Source: an uncultured Bacteroides sp.
GTDB taxonomy: Bacteria > Bacteroidota > Bacteroidia > Bacteroidales > Bacteroidaceae
Reading direction: 5' to 3'
Length of the DNA: 28,336 nt
Assembly (NCBI GenBank): GCA_900546645.1
Contig: URDR01000037.1
Span: 1 to 28,336, forward strand
Positions 1 through 8,260 of the stretch are shown in pieces. Below the pieces are notes generated by a model. It was not told where the DNA came from. It saw only the letters and a program-made list of their open reading frames with translations, and made no database searches. The position numbers were made by a program, and so were the translations under genes. How positions within the stretch are numbered: position 1 is the stretch's first letter; each line of letters begins with the position of its first letter.

Positions 1-483
1 ATCGACAGCTTCCAGCAGGTTGGCTGCCGTGATGGCTTCCTGTTCGCCGTCGCCGGCAGAGAACATGACTGCCATAGCGGAAGCATTGTAACGGATCGCA
101 TCTTCGATATCGATCAAAACGTTACGGTTCAATTCCGTCAGGATCGTAGAACCGGCATCCGAACGGAGGCAGACGGGCTTGTTGATGTTGGCGGGAATGG
201 AAGTCTGCAAGATACCGCGCGTACACATGATACAGTCGGCATATTGTACGAGGGGAACGATATTCAGGTCGATACGTTCCAAACCTGAAGTCGGACCCAT
301 GATAAACCCGTGGTCGAATGCCAACATGACGGCACGGCCTGTTTTCGGGTTGAAGATACGAGAGAGGCGGTCTTTCATACCCCAAGAGTAGTTAGACGCA
401 CCTTTTACATGAAAATTGTCGAATTGGGAAGTTTGTCCGAAGCCGAAATTATTCGCTTCTCTGAACCCATCCATATCTGCCAT
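1..483 (-). CDS. LsrF-like class I aldolase/thiolase, N-terminal 161 residues (runs off window start)
   Basis: Open reading frame starting at an ATG at 483 and continuing through base 1 without a stop, so only the first 161 residues are visible. The translation shows SRIFNPKTGRAVMLAFDHG, GPTSGLERIDLNI and CTRGILQ, which match my memory of E. coli LsrF (3-hydroxy-5-phosphonooxypentane-2,4-dione thiolase) and the DhnA/DeoC-type class I aldolase family almost word for word. The Schiff-base lysine of the family would lie beyond the window. An AAGGA-rich stretch just upstream fits a ribosome binding site. It lies 67 bp downstream of atpB on the same strand, where other Bacteroides usually carry atpE. 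No other lsr genes are visible, so a role in AI-2 breakdown is not supported; sugar-phosphate aldolase activity is equally possible. Family sure, substrate unsure. Confidence 0.85.
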   Translation of the reverse strand, partial: MADMDGFREANNFGFGQTSQFDNFHVKGASNYSWGMKDRLSRIFNPKTGRAVMLAFDHGFIMGPTSGLERIDLNIVPLVQYADCIMCTRGILQTSIPANINKPVCLRSDAGSTILTELNRNVLIDIEDAIRYNASAMAVMFSAGDGEQEAITAANLLEAVD

Positions 484-497
484 AGCTTTTTTCCTTT

Positions 498-530
498 CTT
501 AATTTTTAATTCTTAATTCTTAATTTCTTC
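498..530. repeat. Short tandem TTAATTCT-type AT-rich repeat between atpB and the aldolase gene
   Basis: The gap between atpB and the LsrF-like gene holds degenerate repeats of the unit TTAATTCT (or TTAATTT). Such low-complexity units are common between genes in Bacteroides as far as I recall. It may mark a recombination junction or be only a spacer; no promoter -7 box is visible here. Confidence 0.5.
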
Positions 531-550
531 TGTTCTTCTGCCTAAAAAAA

Positions 551-1609
551 TTACTCATGCTCTTCTTTCACCCTTGAGAGACCGATAAATACAGCCGAGA
601 GCATAGTAAATACATAGGCCTGAATAAACGCTACCAAGACTTCGAGCGCATCCATAAAGATACCGAAGGCTACAGCTACGAAAGTCATAGAGCCATTGAT
701 TACGGCACCGGCTTTTACGGTGATGAAGATGATTGCTATCAGACTCAGGATAGCGGCATGACCTGCCATGATGTTGGCAAAAAGACGAATCATCAAGGCA
801 AAGGGTTTGGTCAGTATTCCGAAGAATTCTATGAGAGGCATCATCGGGACAGGCACCTTAAGCCATACAGGCACATTCGGCCAGAAGATTTCTTTCCAGT
901 AAGCTTTTGTACCGAAAATATTGGTGAAGGCAAAGGTAAACAGAGCCAAGACCAATGTGATGGCAATATTACCCGTTACGTTGGCTCCTCCCGGAAAGAA
1001 GGGTACAAGTCCCATCAGGTTATTTACAAGAACGAAGAAGAAGGCTGTAAGCAGATAAGGGGCATAGCGCTTGTAATCTTCACCAATGCATCCCTTTATC
1101 ACGTCGTCGTAAATCATCAGTACAAGGGCTTCTATCATGCCCACTCCTCCGGCAGGTGCGCCTTGTTCCAGCGGGTGTTTCTTGTACCAGCGCACACAGC
1201 TCATCAAGATGACTACAAGCAGCGTACTGTTGATAAAGAGTCCCAGAACATTCTTGGTGATGGAAAGGTCGAACGGACGTACTTCTTCGCCGGCTGCATT
1301 CTTCTCTACGATTTTCCCCTCGTAAGGACCTTCTGCGGCTATGTATAGCCCCTCATGACTTCCTTCTTCAAGCCGGGAGGAACTGAACACATGCCATCCG
1401 GTAGAGCTCTTCACGATGACGGGCAGCGGAATACGGAGCGTTTTTTCACCGAAGGTGGCAATATGCCACTCATAGGAATCGCCAATATGGCCGAACACCA
1501 GCTCGTTGACGTTGATCTCACCCTCACGCTCGTGCGCCTTCACCCCCTGTGCGGGTATCAGGAGCAACAGGAGCAGCAGCATGATTATGTATCGTTTTTT
1601 TTTCATCAT
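551..1609 (-). CDS. atpB: F1Fo ATP synthase subunit a
   Basis: Membrane proton channel subunit of F1Fo ATP synthase, 352 residues. The essential arginine is visible in RLFANIMAGH (R275 onward), the counterpart of E. coli Arg210, and Q330 in AFIQAYVF matches the other conserved polar residue of the last helices. At least five hydrophobic segments lie between about 122 and 345. The N-terminus (MMKKKRYIIM then seven leucines, ending near QGVKA) looks like a signal peptide followed by a hydrophilic region of about 90 residues, which is usual for Bacteroidetes subunit a and makes it longer than the E. coli protein. The start at 1609 overlaps the end of the upstream membrane protein gene by 86 bp. 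Part of the atpD-atpC-small protein-atpB operon; no atpE follows within the window. Confidence 0.95.
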   Translation of the reverse strand: MMKKKRYIIMLLLLLLLIPAQGVKAHEREGEINVNELVFGHIGDSYEWHIATFGEKTLRIPLPVIVKSSTGWHVFSSSRLEEGSHEGLYIAAEGPYEGKIVEKNAAGEEVRPFDLSITKNVLGLFINSTLLVVILMSCVRWYKKHPLEQGAPAGGVGMIEALVLMIYDDVIKGCIGEDYKRYAPYLLTAFFFVLVNNLMGLVPFFPGGANVTGNIAITLVLALFTFAFTNIFGTKAYWKEIFWPNVPVWLKVPVPMMPLIEFFGILTKPFALMIRLFANIMAGHAAILSLIAIIFITVKAGAVINGSMTFVAVAFGIFMDALEVLVAFIQAYVFTMLSAVFIGLSRVKEEHE

Positions 1610-2012
1610 ATTGTTTTCTTAATTTTAGTTTCGCTTCCAAACGAAGGAAGAAACGGGTCTCGAATACCAGAAACGCAAAAAAGAAGACGATAAATGTAGT
1701 GAAAAAAGCCACTACTTCATGTCTTACAAAGAATCCGTAGAATAGCAAGACGAGCATGCTTAATATAAACTTCATCATTTTGCAGAGCAGATAAACCGAT
1801 GCCAGTTTGTCAAGTCCCAGCCGGTAACCGAATGCAAACATGTAGATGTAAAACAAACCGAAGAGATAAAAGAATATCGGGATGGCAGGAAACCACAGAA
1901 AATACCGTTCGGGTATAAACAGGTGAAACACAAATGCCACTAATCCGGTAAGAACTACGCCGATGAGGGTCAGTTCTTTGATAAACTTTTTCTTTACGGT
2001 TAACAAAAACAT
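1524..2012 (-). CDS. Small membrane protein of the atp operon (AtpI-position protein)
   Basis: 162-residue protein with four hydrophobic segments at roughly 12-32, 39-60, 80-97 and 100-117, followed by a charged tail with many K/R/E and an Ala/Pro-rich end. It sits between atpC and atpB, the place where Bacteroidetes atp operons carry an unnamed membrane protein; by position it may play the AtpI-like role of helping c-ring assembly or magnesium uptake, but I see no sequence motif that proves this. The last 28 codons overlap the start of atpB in another frame. The overlap contains a run of nine A (coding strand, at 1595-1603), so the C-terminal tail depends on the exact length of this run: one extra A would end the protein after about seven more codons. 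Confidence 0.75.
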   Translation of the reverse strand: MFLLTVKKKFIKELTLIGVVLTGLVAFVFHLFIPERYFLWFPAIPIFFYLFGLFYIYMFAFGYRLGLDKLASVYLLCKMMKFILSMLVLLFYGFFVRHEVVAFFTTFIVFFFAFLVFETRFFLRLEAKLKLRKQYDEKKTIHNHAAAPVAPDTRTGGEGARA

Positions 2013-2080
2013 AGTAGTAGGGACCGGTTTTTATGGAAAGCCGGCAAACTCATTCGGTTCATCGTCTGGCGGAGGTTTTC

Positions 2081-2326
2081 TCAAAGCTCTACGCAAACTG
2101 AAATTTGATTGTTGTTTATTTCTACGAATCCTTCTTTAATGGGCAGAAGGTGGGTATCGCCTTGAGCCGTATATTTTATCTGTCCCTTCACGAGAGACGA
2201 TATGAGGGGTGCGTGATTGACCAGTATCTGAAAATTACCCGATTCGCCCGGCAATACCACGGAGTCAACCTGACCGTCGTAAAGCTGTTTTTCGGGTGAA
2301 ACGATGACTAAATGAAAAGTTTTCAT
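2081..2326 (-). CDS. atpC: F1Fo ATP synthase subunit epsilon, short form
   Basis: 81-residue epsilon subunit, part of the central rotor stalk. Conserved features of the N-terminal beta-sandwich are visible: VSPEKQLYDGQVDSVVLPG, GNFQILVNHAPLIS and the GFVEINNNQISV end. The usual C-terminal pair of helices (about 50 residues in E. coli), which inhibits ATP hydrolysis in many bacteria, is absent; short forms of this length are typical of Bacteroidetes, so this is not a truncation. Starts 21 bp after the atpD stop and is clearly cotranscribed with it. Confidence 0.93.
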   Translation of the reverse strand: MKTFHLVIVSPEKQLYDGQVDSVVLPGESGNFQILVNHAPLISSLVKGQIKYTAQGDTHLLPIKEGFVEINNNQISVCVEL

Positions 2327-2347
2327 ATCTTTTGAGTTCTTAAGTTT

Positions 2348-3880
2348 TTAAGAAGCTTTTGCGGCCTCCAGCAGCTTCTTGCCTTTCTCGATGGCATCTT
2401 CTATGGTACCTACATTCAGGAAAGCCTGTTCAGGAAGATAATCTACTTCTCCGTCAAGAATCATCTTGAAGCCTTTGATGGTATCTTCGATGGATACCAT
2501 TACGCCCGGTACGCCGGTGAACTGTTCTGCCACGGCAAAGGGTTGCGAAAGGAAGCGCTGCACACGGCGTGCGCGGTTTACCGTCAGGCGGTCTTCATCT
2601 GATAATTCATCCATACCCAAGATGGAGATAATATCTTGCAGCTCTTTGTTGCGCTGAAGGATTTGCTTTACGCGCTGGGCGGTTTCATAATGTTCCTTAC
2701 CTACAATCAACGGGTCGAGGATGCGCGAGGTGGATTCCAGCGGGTCGACGGCCGGATAGATTCCCAATTCGGTAATTTTACGGCTGAGCACGGTGGTGGC
2801 ATCCAAGTGGGTGAACGTAGTGGCTGGAGCAGGGTCGGTCAAGTCGTCGGCTGGCACATATACTGCCTGTACAGAGGTGATAGAACCATTCTTGGTAGAA
2901 GTGATTCGCTCTTGCATCTTTCCCATTTCGGTGGCAAGTGTAGGTTGGTAACCCACGGCCGAAGGCATACGTCCCAATAGTGCCGAAACCTCTGAACCTG
3001 CCTGTGTGAAACGGAATATATTATCGATGAAGAACAAGATATCGCGCGGGGCATTTTCTTCGGTCTTACGGTCACGGAAAGATTCTGCAAGGGTCAAACC
3101 GGAAAGGGCAACCGACTGGCGGGCGCCGGGAGGTTCGTTCATCTGTCCGAACACCATGGCTACCTGCGATTTTTCGACTTCGTTATAATCTACCTTCGAC
3201 AAATCCCATTTTCCTTCTTCCATGCCCTTGAGGAATTCGTCGCCATAGCGGATAACACCCGACTCAATCATTTCACGAAGCAGGTCGTTTCCTTCACGGG
3301 TACGTTCGCCCACGCCGGCAAATACGGAAAATCCGTTGTGTTTCTTCGCAATATTGTTAATCAGCTCTTTGATTAACACGGTCTTACCTACTCCCGCACC
3401 TCCGAACAAGCCGATTTTACCTCCTTTGAGGTAGGGCTCTAAAAGGTCAATGACTTTGATTCCGGTGAACAGCACTTCCTGAGTGGTCGACAGGTCTTCA
3501 AACTTGGGGGGTTCGCGGTGAATGGGGAAACCATCTTTCTTGTCAAGTTCTTTCATGCCATCAATGGTGTCGCCCACCACATTCATTACACGTCCTTTAA
3601 TCTGGCTTCCTATAGGCATGGTTATAGACTGCCCGGTGGGAATTACTTCCATACCGCGCTGTAAGCCATCTGTACTGTCCATGGCTACCGTACGTACGGT
3701 GTCTTCTCCGATGTGTTGCTGTACTTCAACGACCAGCAAACGACCGTCATTACGCTGAATGGTCATCGCATCATGAATCTTCGGCAAGGAGTGTTCTGCA
3801 TCTTGTCCTTCTCCTAACTTGAAGTGAACATCCACTACGGGACCGATTACCTGTGAAATATGTCCAACTATATTCGACAT
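2348..3880 (-). CDS. atpD: F1Fo ATP synthase subunit beta
   Basis: Catalytic subunit of the F1 head, 510 residues. The P-loop GGAGVGKT is at 160-167, the catalytic glutamate lies in GERTREG (191-197, E192), the Walker B region is ILFFIDNIFRF (281-291), and the DELSDED lever that contacts gamma is at 424-430. Length and all motifs are normal for the family, with the slightly longer form found in Bacteroidetes. It is the first gene of the atp cluster in this window; a Bacteroides -7 box and a palindrome lie upstream (see the promoter entry). Confidence 0.98.
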   Translation of the reverse strand: MSNIVGHISQVIGPVVDVHFKLGEGQDAEHSLPKIHDAMTIQRNDGRLLVVEVQQHIGEDTVRTVAMDSTDGLQRGMEVIPTGQSITMPIGSQIKGRVMNVVGDTIDGMKELDKKDGFPIHREPPKFEDLSTTQEVLFTGIKVIDLLEPYLKGGKIGLFGGAGVGKTVLIKELINNIAKKHNGFSVFAGVGERTREGNDLLREMIESGVIRYGDEFLKGMEEGKWDLSKVDYNEVEKSQVAMVFGQMNEPPGARQSVALSGLTLAESFRDRKTEENAPRDILFFIDNIFRFTQAGSEVSALLGRMPSAVGYQPTLATEMGKMQERITSTKNGSITSVQAVYVPADDLTDPAPATTFTHLDATTVLSRKITELGIYPAVDPLESTSRILDPLIVGKEHYETAQRVKQILQRNKELQDIISILGMDELSDEDRLTVNRARRVQRFLSQPFAVAEQFTGVPGVMVSIEDTIKGFKMILDGEVDYLPEQAFLNVGTIEDAIEKGKKLLEAAKAS

Positions 3881-3926
3881 AAGCTATATTTGTTAATGTT
3901 TAGTTTTCTATTGTTTTTCTGTTACG

Positions 3927-3970
3927 CAAATTTAAAGTATAATCTTGCATACCTGTTACTCAATGTAACA
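3927..3970 (-). promoter_or_regulatory. Putative atpD promoter -7 box with overlapping palindrome
   Basis: On the minus strand TAAATTTG (3934 to 3927) fits the Bacteroides -7 consensus TAnnTTTG about 47 bp before the atpD start. No TTG is found at the expected 19-21 nt; instead the -33 zone holds a perfect 17-bp inverted repeat, TGTTAC-N5-GTAACA at 3954-3970, which could be the site of a regulator that replaces or blocks the -33 contact. The promoter call is moderate; the operator call is inference. Confidence 0.5.
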
Positions 3971-4136
3971 TTTTTTAGCCGCAAAACTTGGATTATTGCC
4001 ATAAATCAAGTAAAAAAGCACACTTGATTTTAGGCTAATCCACATTAATAAACATTTATTTACACTTGATTGTTCAGCTTATTTCATTTTTTTTGTTTCC
4101 CGTTTGAACGTCAAGGCACCCCGAACCGCCGATGGA
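3971..4136. other. AT-rich gene-free stretch upstream of atpD with repeated AATCAAGT sites
   Basis: No coding potential is visible in the 376 bp between atpD and dapA. Besides the promoter and the dapA terminator it holds an inverted repeat of nine-base arms, AAATCAAGT at 4003-4011 and ACTTGATTT at 4022-4030, plus a further copy CACTTGATT at 4063-4071. The two direct copies (4021-4029 and 4063-4071) are 42 bp apart, about four helical turns, which is the spacing expected for cooperative binding of a regulator. Confidence 0.4.
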
Positions 4137-4201
4137 GAAAAAAAATATCCGACTCGCATTATGCCGTTTCCGGTTTCAGACTCTATAATGCGGGTCGGAT
4201 A
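4137..4201 (-). terminator. Rho-independent terminator downstream of dapA
   Basis: Arms of 17 bp at 4146-4162 and 4185-4201 pair with a single G-T wobble. On the minus strand the stem is followed by a run of T (A-run at 4137-4145 on the plus strand). The 22-nt loop can form a small inner stem CCG-GAAA-CGG. It lies 56 bp after the dapA stop, so it ends dapA transcription and insulates the atp operon. Confidence 0.88.
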
Positions 4202-4256
4202 AATCAAGAAAGTTACAACGGATGTTGTATTGTGTAAATGGATAGTTACAAAGTGT

Positions 4257-5150
4257 TTAGCATTTTATCTTCAGTTCATTTAAAATGCGGCGCATTTCTT
4301 CGTAAGTGGTGATGCGTGTGGGAACCAGCGGTAGGCGGAGTATGTTTTTCACCATCCCCATCATGCTCAGCATGGCTTTTACTCCTGCGGGATTTCCGTC
4401 GACAAAGAGCAGATTAAACAGCTCTGTAAACCGGTGATGGATGCTGAGGGCATTGCTGTAATCGCCCGCCAGAGCTAAACGGGTCATGCGGCTGAATTCA
4501 CGCGGAAATGCATTGCCTATCACGGAGATCACTCCTACTGCTCCTAAGGTGATGAGCGGGAAGGTGATACCGTCATCGCCTGAAATGACGTCAAAGTCTT
4601 TGGGCTTGTTCTTGATGATGTCATCCATCTGTGAGATGTTGCCGGAGGCTTCTTTGATGGCTACAATGTTTTCAAAGTCACGGGCCAGACGCAGGGTGGT
4701 TTCTGCCGTCATGTTTACGCCTGTTCTTCCGGGTACATTATACAGTACTACCGGGAGCTTGGTGGCATTGGCTATCGCCTTATAATGTTGGTAAATGCCT
4801 TCTTGTGACGGCTTATTATAATAAGGTACGGCTACCAGAACGGCGTCTACTCCTGTGAAATCATCATTTTTTAATGTATCGACCACGGTTTGAGTGCAAT
4901 TGCTGCTTATTCCTAACAAGATAGGAATTCGCCCGTTTACGCGCTCTATCACCCGTTCTTTGATTTTTCTTTTTTCTTCAGTAGTCAGTGTCGGAGTTTC
5001 TGCGGTAGTTCCCAGTACGCATAGAAAATCTGTACCGTTCTGCACCTGATATTCTACCAGCTTTGAAAGTGTTTCATAATCTACACTTCCGTTTTCATTG
5101 AAGGGAGTTATCAATGCTACTCCCATTCCTTTTAATCTTCTCTGTATCAT
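4257..5150 (-). CDS. dapA: 4-hydroxy-tetrahydrodipicolinate synthase
   Basis: Condenses pyruvate with aspartate semialdehyde, the first committed step to diaminopimelate and lysine. 297 residues, normal length. The Schiff-base lysine is K166 in VAIKEASGN; Y137 in YNVPGRTG, R142, the GTTAETPTL loop (T48-T49) and Y110 of the active-site triad are all present, so the enzyme should be active and be a true DapA rather than an N-acetylneuraminate lyase. Single-gene transcription unit: own promoter upstream and a strong terminator downstream. Confidence 0.95.
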   Translation of the reverse strand: MIQRRLKGMGVALITPFNENGSVDYETLSKLVEYQVQNGTDFLCVLGTTAETPTLTTEEKRKIKERVIERVNGRIPILLGISSNCTQTVVDTLKNDDFTGVDAVLVAVPYYNKPSQEGIYQHYKAIANATKLPVVLYNVPGRTGVNMTAETTLRLARDFENIVAIKEASGNISQMDDIIKNKPKDFDVISGDDGITFPLITLGAVGVISVIGNAFPREFSRMTRLALAGDYSNALSIHHRFTELFNLLFVDGNPAGVKAMLSMMGMVKNILRLPLVPTRITTYEEMRRILNELKIKC

Positions 5151-5179
5151 AAATAAGCTATATACACATTATTCGGTTA

Positions 5180-5187
5180 CAAATGTA
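5180..5187 (-). promoter_or_regulatory. Putative dapA promoter -7 box
   Basis: TACATTTG on the minus strand matches TAnnTTTG and lies 29 bp before the dapA start. No TTG at 19-21 nt upstream, so the -33 element is weak or missing. Confidence 0.45.
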
Positions 5188-5289
5188 GAAATATTTTCTA
5201 ATTTTTGCTTTAATTTTATCATTTTTTTCAGCCCGGAAGGTTTCTCTTTTATTTTAAGGGGGTTAAGTACTCAGGCATTTCAAGCTTGG

Positions 5290-7302
5290 TCAACTGGTCG
5301 GCTTGTCGGCTAAAAGTTCCAGAAATTCGTCTTCAGTCACGATGGGAATACCCAGTTTCTCTGCTTTTTCCAGCTTGCTGGGACCCATGTTATCGCCCGC
5401 CAAGATAAAACTGGTCTTTTTCGAGATGCTTCCCACATTCTTTCCTCCGTTCTTCTCAATCAGTTCTTTATATTCATCTCTTGAATGATGGGTAAATACG
5501 CCGCTGATTACGATGGATTTTCCCGAAAGCTTATCGGTATGTCCACTCAGATCTTCCTCTTCTCCCTGCATCTTCAATCCGGCATGACGCAGACGCTCTA
5601 CCAGATTCCGGTTTTTGTCTTCTGAGAAATAAAGGCGGATGCTACGGGCTATTTTTTCACCGATTTCATCTACATGAATCAGTTCATCGAAAGTGGCACT
5701 CATCAACGCATCCATAGAGCGGAAAGCTTTTGCCAGTTTCTTTGCTACGGTTTCTCCTACGAAACGTATGCCCAATGCAAACAACACGCGTTCGTATGGC
5801 ACCTGTTTCGAGTTTTCAATACCCTGAATGATGTTTTCGGCAGACTTTTCTCCCATCCGCTCAAGGCGGCAGATGTCTTCTGCCCGGAGGTTATATAAAT
5901 CGGCCACATCGTGAATCAAACCCTCCTGATAAAACTGGTCGACGGTTTCCGGACCCAGCCCTTCAATGTTCATGGCACGGCGGCTGATGAAATGCTCTAT
6001 CTTTCCCTTGATTTGAGGCGGACAGGAGGTTTCATTCGTACAATAATAGGCAGCCTCATCCTCATAGCGCACCAGCGGACTTCCACATTCCGGGCAATGG
6101 GTTATGAAGGTTACTTTTTCATTGTTCTCTGCACGCGATGCTACATCTACTCCGGTTATTTTGGGAATAATCTCTCCTCCCTTCTCTACATAAACCATGT
6201 CTCCCAGATGGAGATCTAACGATGCGATGATGTCTGCATTATGCAAGGATGCCCGCTTTACTACGGTTCCTGAAAGTTGCACGGGCTCCAGATTGGCAAC
6301 GGGAGTTACGGCTCCGGTGCGCCCCACCTGATAAGTCACCTTGACCAGCTTAGTCAGTGCCTGCTCGGCTTGAAACTTATAGGCTATGGCCCATCGGGGT
6401 GATTTGGCCGTAAAGCCAAGGTTTTTCTGCTGGCGGAGTGAATTGACCTTTAGCACGATGCCGTCGGTAGCCACGGGCAGGTTTTTCCGTTCTACATCCC
6501 AGTAGTTGATGAAATCGAAAACTTCTTCCAGCGTACGTACCTTACGGGTGATATCCGAAATTTTGAATCCCCACTTTGCTGCCTCCTGCAGATTCTCATA
6601 ATGTCCGTCGCAAGGCAGGTTCTCGCCTAACAGGTAATAAAGATAAGCGTCCAGCTTGCGGCTTGCCACGATGGATGAATTCTGCAATTTCAAGGTGCCC
6701 GATGCTGCATTTCTGGGGTTGGCAAAAAGAGGTTCCTCACGCAGCTCACGTTCCTTGTTCAGTGTTTCGAAAACATCCCACGGCATGAGAATCTCTCCTC
6801 TGATTTCAAACACGTCGGGATACCGGTCGCCATGAAGTATCAAAGGAATGGTACGGATGGTTTTTACGTTTTCCGTAACATCGTCGCCTTTCACCCCGTC
6901 GCCACGTGTTACTGCCCGCACCAGTTTGCCGTGTTCGTAGGTAAGCGAAATGGATGTTCCGTCGAACTTCATCTCACAACATATCTCAAATTCTTCATTG
7001 AGTGCTTTTCTTACCCGTTCATAAAATTCGGTCACTTCGCCTTCCGAGTAAGTATTGCCTAAGGAGAGCATGGGATATTTATGTTCAATCTGTGTAAAGT
7101 TCTTGTTGATGTCACTTCCCACGCGCATGGTAGGCGAGTTTTCATCGTAACACTCGGGGTGCTTGGCTTCCAGGTCTTGAAGTTCCCGCATAAGCTGGTC
7201 GAACTCCCGGTCGCTGATTTCGGGGGAATTAAGCACGTAATAATTATAATTGTGCGCGTGAAGTTCTTCACGCAATTGGTTGATTCTTTCTACTTCTGTC
7301 AT
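5290..7302 (-). CDS. ligA: NAD-dependent DNA ligase
   Basis: Seals nicks in DNA using NAD+ during replication and repair. I choose the ATG at 7302 (670 residues) over the in-frame TTG four codons upstream. Domains in order: N-terminal Ia/nucleotidyltransferase region with the adenylated lysine in MKFDGTSISL (K112), OB fold, a four-cysteine zinc finger (CPECG ... CTNETSC), helix-hairpin-helix repeats around residues 445-570 (for example GLGPETV and GIRFVGETVAKKLA), and a C-terminal BRCT domain from about 590. Length and layout are normal. It shares an upstream gap of about 100 bp with the divergent trmD. Confidence 0.97.
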   Translation of the reverse strand: MTEVERINQLREELHAHNYNYYVLNSPEISDREFDQLMRELQDLEAKHPECYDENSPTMRVGSDINKNFTQIEHKYPMLSLGNTYSEGEVTEFYERVRKALNEEFEICCEMKFDGTSISLTYEHGKLVRAVTRGDGVKGDDVTENVKTIRTIPLILHGDRYPDVFEIRGEILMPWDVFETLNKERELREEPLFANPRNAASGTLKLQNSSIVASRKLDAYLYYLLGENLPCDGHYENLQEAAKWGFKISDITRKVRTLEEVFDFINYWDVERKNLPVATDGIVLKVNSLRQQKNLGFTAKSPRWAIAYKFQAEQALTKLVKVTYQVGRTGAVTPVANLEPVQLSGTVVKRASLHNADIIASLDLHLGDMVYVEKGGEIIPKITGVDVASRAENNEKVTFITHCPECGSPLVRYEDEAAYYCTNETSCPPQIKGKIEHFISRRAMNIEGLGPETVDQFYQEGLIHDVADLYNLRAEDICRLERMGEKSAENIIQGIENSKQVPYERVLFALGIRFVGETVAKKLAKAFRSMDALMSATFDELIHVDEIGEKIARSIRLYFSEDKNRNLVERLRHAGLKMQGEEEDLSGHTDKLSGKSIVISGVFTHHSRDEYKELIEKNGGKNVGSISKKTSFILAGDNMGPSKLEKAEKLGIPIVTEDEFLELLADKPTS

Positions 7303-7375
7303 GTGAATAAGCAAATGTTTCCCGCAAAAATAATAAAAATGTCCAAGCGAACGATGAGGGGCTCAGGAATATTCG

Positions 7376-7383
7376 TATTTTTG
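7376..7383 (+). promoter_or_regulatory. Putative trmD promoter -7 box
   Basis: TATTTTTG fits TAnnTTTG and lies 25 bp before the trmD start in the short divergent gap with ligA. A TTG at the expected distance is not seen. Confidence 0.4.
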
Positions 7384-7408
7384 CATTCAAAATAGATTCA
7401 AGTTTTAT

Positions 7409-8089
7409 ATGAGAATAGACATTATAACGGTTTTGCCCGAAATGATTGAAGGTTTCTTCAACTGCTCTATCATGAGCCGGGCGCAAAAGAAAGGGATTGC
7501 GGAAATTCATATCCATAACTTACGTGATTATGCGTATGACCGCTACCGGAAAGTGGACGACTATCCGTTTGGCGGATGCGCCGGCATGGTGATGAAAATC
7601 GAACCGATTGACCGATGCATCTCTGCCTTGAAGGCCGAACGGCATTATGATGAAATAATCTTTACAACTCCCGACGGGGAACAGTTTGACCAGAAGATGG
7701 CCAACACGCTTTCGTTAAATCAAAACCTGATGATTCTTTGCGGACATTTCAAGGGCATCGATTATCGTATCAGGGAGCATTTCATTACCAAGGAAATCAG
7801 TATCGGCGACTATGTGTTGACCGGGGGTGAACTGGCGGCGGCCGTTATGGCTGATGCTATCGTGCGTATTATTCCGGGGGTTATCTCGGATGAACAGTCG
7901 GCTCTTTCTGATTCGTTCCAAGACAATCTGCTGGCTCCTCCTGTATATACACGCCCTGCTGAATATAACGGATGGAAAGTGCCCGATGTATTGCTTTCAG
8001 GGCATGAAGCAAAAATCCGCGAATGGGAGTTTCAGCAATCACTGGAACGGACGCAACGCTTGCGCCCAGACTTGCTTGAGGATAAGTAG
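7409..8089 (+). CDS. trmD: tRNA (guanine-N1)-methyltransferase
   Basis: Methylates G37 next to the anticodon of tRNAs to keep the reading frame, using S-adenosylmethionine. 226 residues. SPOUT trefoil-knot motifs are clear: ILCGHFKGIDYRI (109-121) and SIGDYVLTGGELAA (131-144). The catalytic aspartate is D168 in SALSDSF and R153 precedes IIPGV, both as in E. coli TrmD. The ATG start gives the standard N-terminus MRIDIITVLPEM. In many bacteria trmD is in an operon with rpsP, rimM and rplS; here it stands alone between ligA and pyrD, each on the other strand. Confidence 0.97.
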   Translation: MRIDIITVLPEMIEGFFNCSIMSRAQKKGIAEIHIHNLRDYAYDRYRKVDDYPFGGCAGMVMKIEPIDRCISALKAERHYDEIIFTTPDGEQFDQKMANTLSLNQNLMILCGHFKGIDYRIREHFITKEISIGDYVLTGGELAAAVMADAIVRIIPGVISDEQSALSDSFQDNLLAPPVYTRPAEYNGWKVPDVLLSGHEAKIREWEFQQSLERTQRLRPDLLEDK

Positions 8090-8152
8090 GCGAGCAGACT
8101 CACTGGTGGAGGCGGTAAGTTGATGTCAGGGTATCCGTGCTCAGAGGAGGCG

Positions 8153-8182
8153 TGACAACGTGACAATTGTGACAAATGACAA
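8153..8182 (+). repeat. Four close TGACAA copies after trmD
   Basis: TGACAA occurs at 8153, 8161, 8170 and 8177 with steps of 8, 9 and 7 bp. The meaning is unknown; it lies in the convergent gap just before the terminator hairpin. Confidence 0.5.
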
Positions 8183-8189
8183 TAAGCCA

Positions 8190-8249
8190 AAAGAGAGAGA
8201 CTGGAATCTTCTGTTCAGGATTGTTCAGATGAATCCAGTCTCTCTCTTT
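8190..8249. terminator. Hairpin terminator between convergent trmD and pyrD
   Basis: A perfect 16-bp stem pairs 8190-8205 with 8234-8249. On the plus strand it follows trmD with only a short T run; on the minus strand it follows pyrD with TCTCTTTTGG. It likely serves both convergent genes. Confidence 0.75.
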
Positions 8250-8260
8250 ATCCGGAAGAG

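Noticed and set aside
1..483. Complete lsr (AI-2) operon
   Set aside because: Only one lsrF-like gene fragment is visible; no lsrA, B, C, D, G, K or R, so the AI-2 pathway is not supported.
758..1348. Long plus-strand open frame antisense to atpB
   Set aside because: It is a shadow of the well supported atpB gene; its translation has no recognisable domain and biased His/Arg/Gly content typical of antisense frames.
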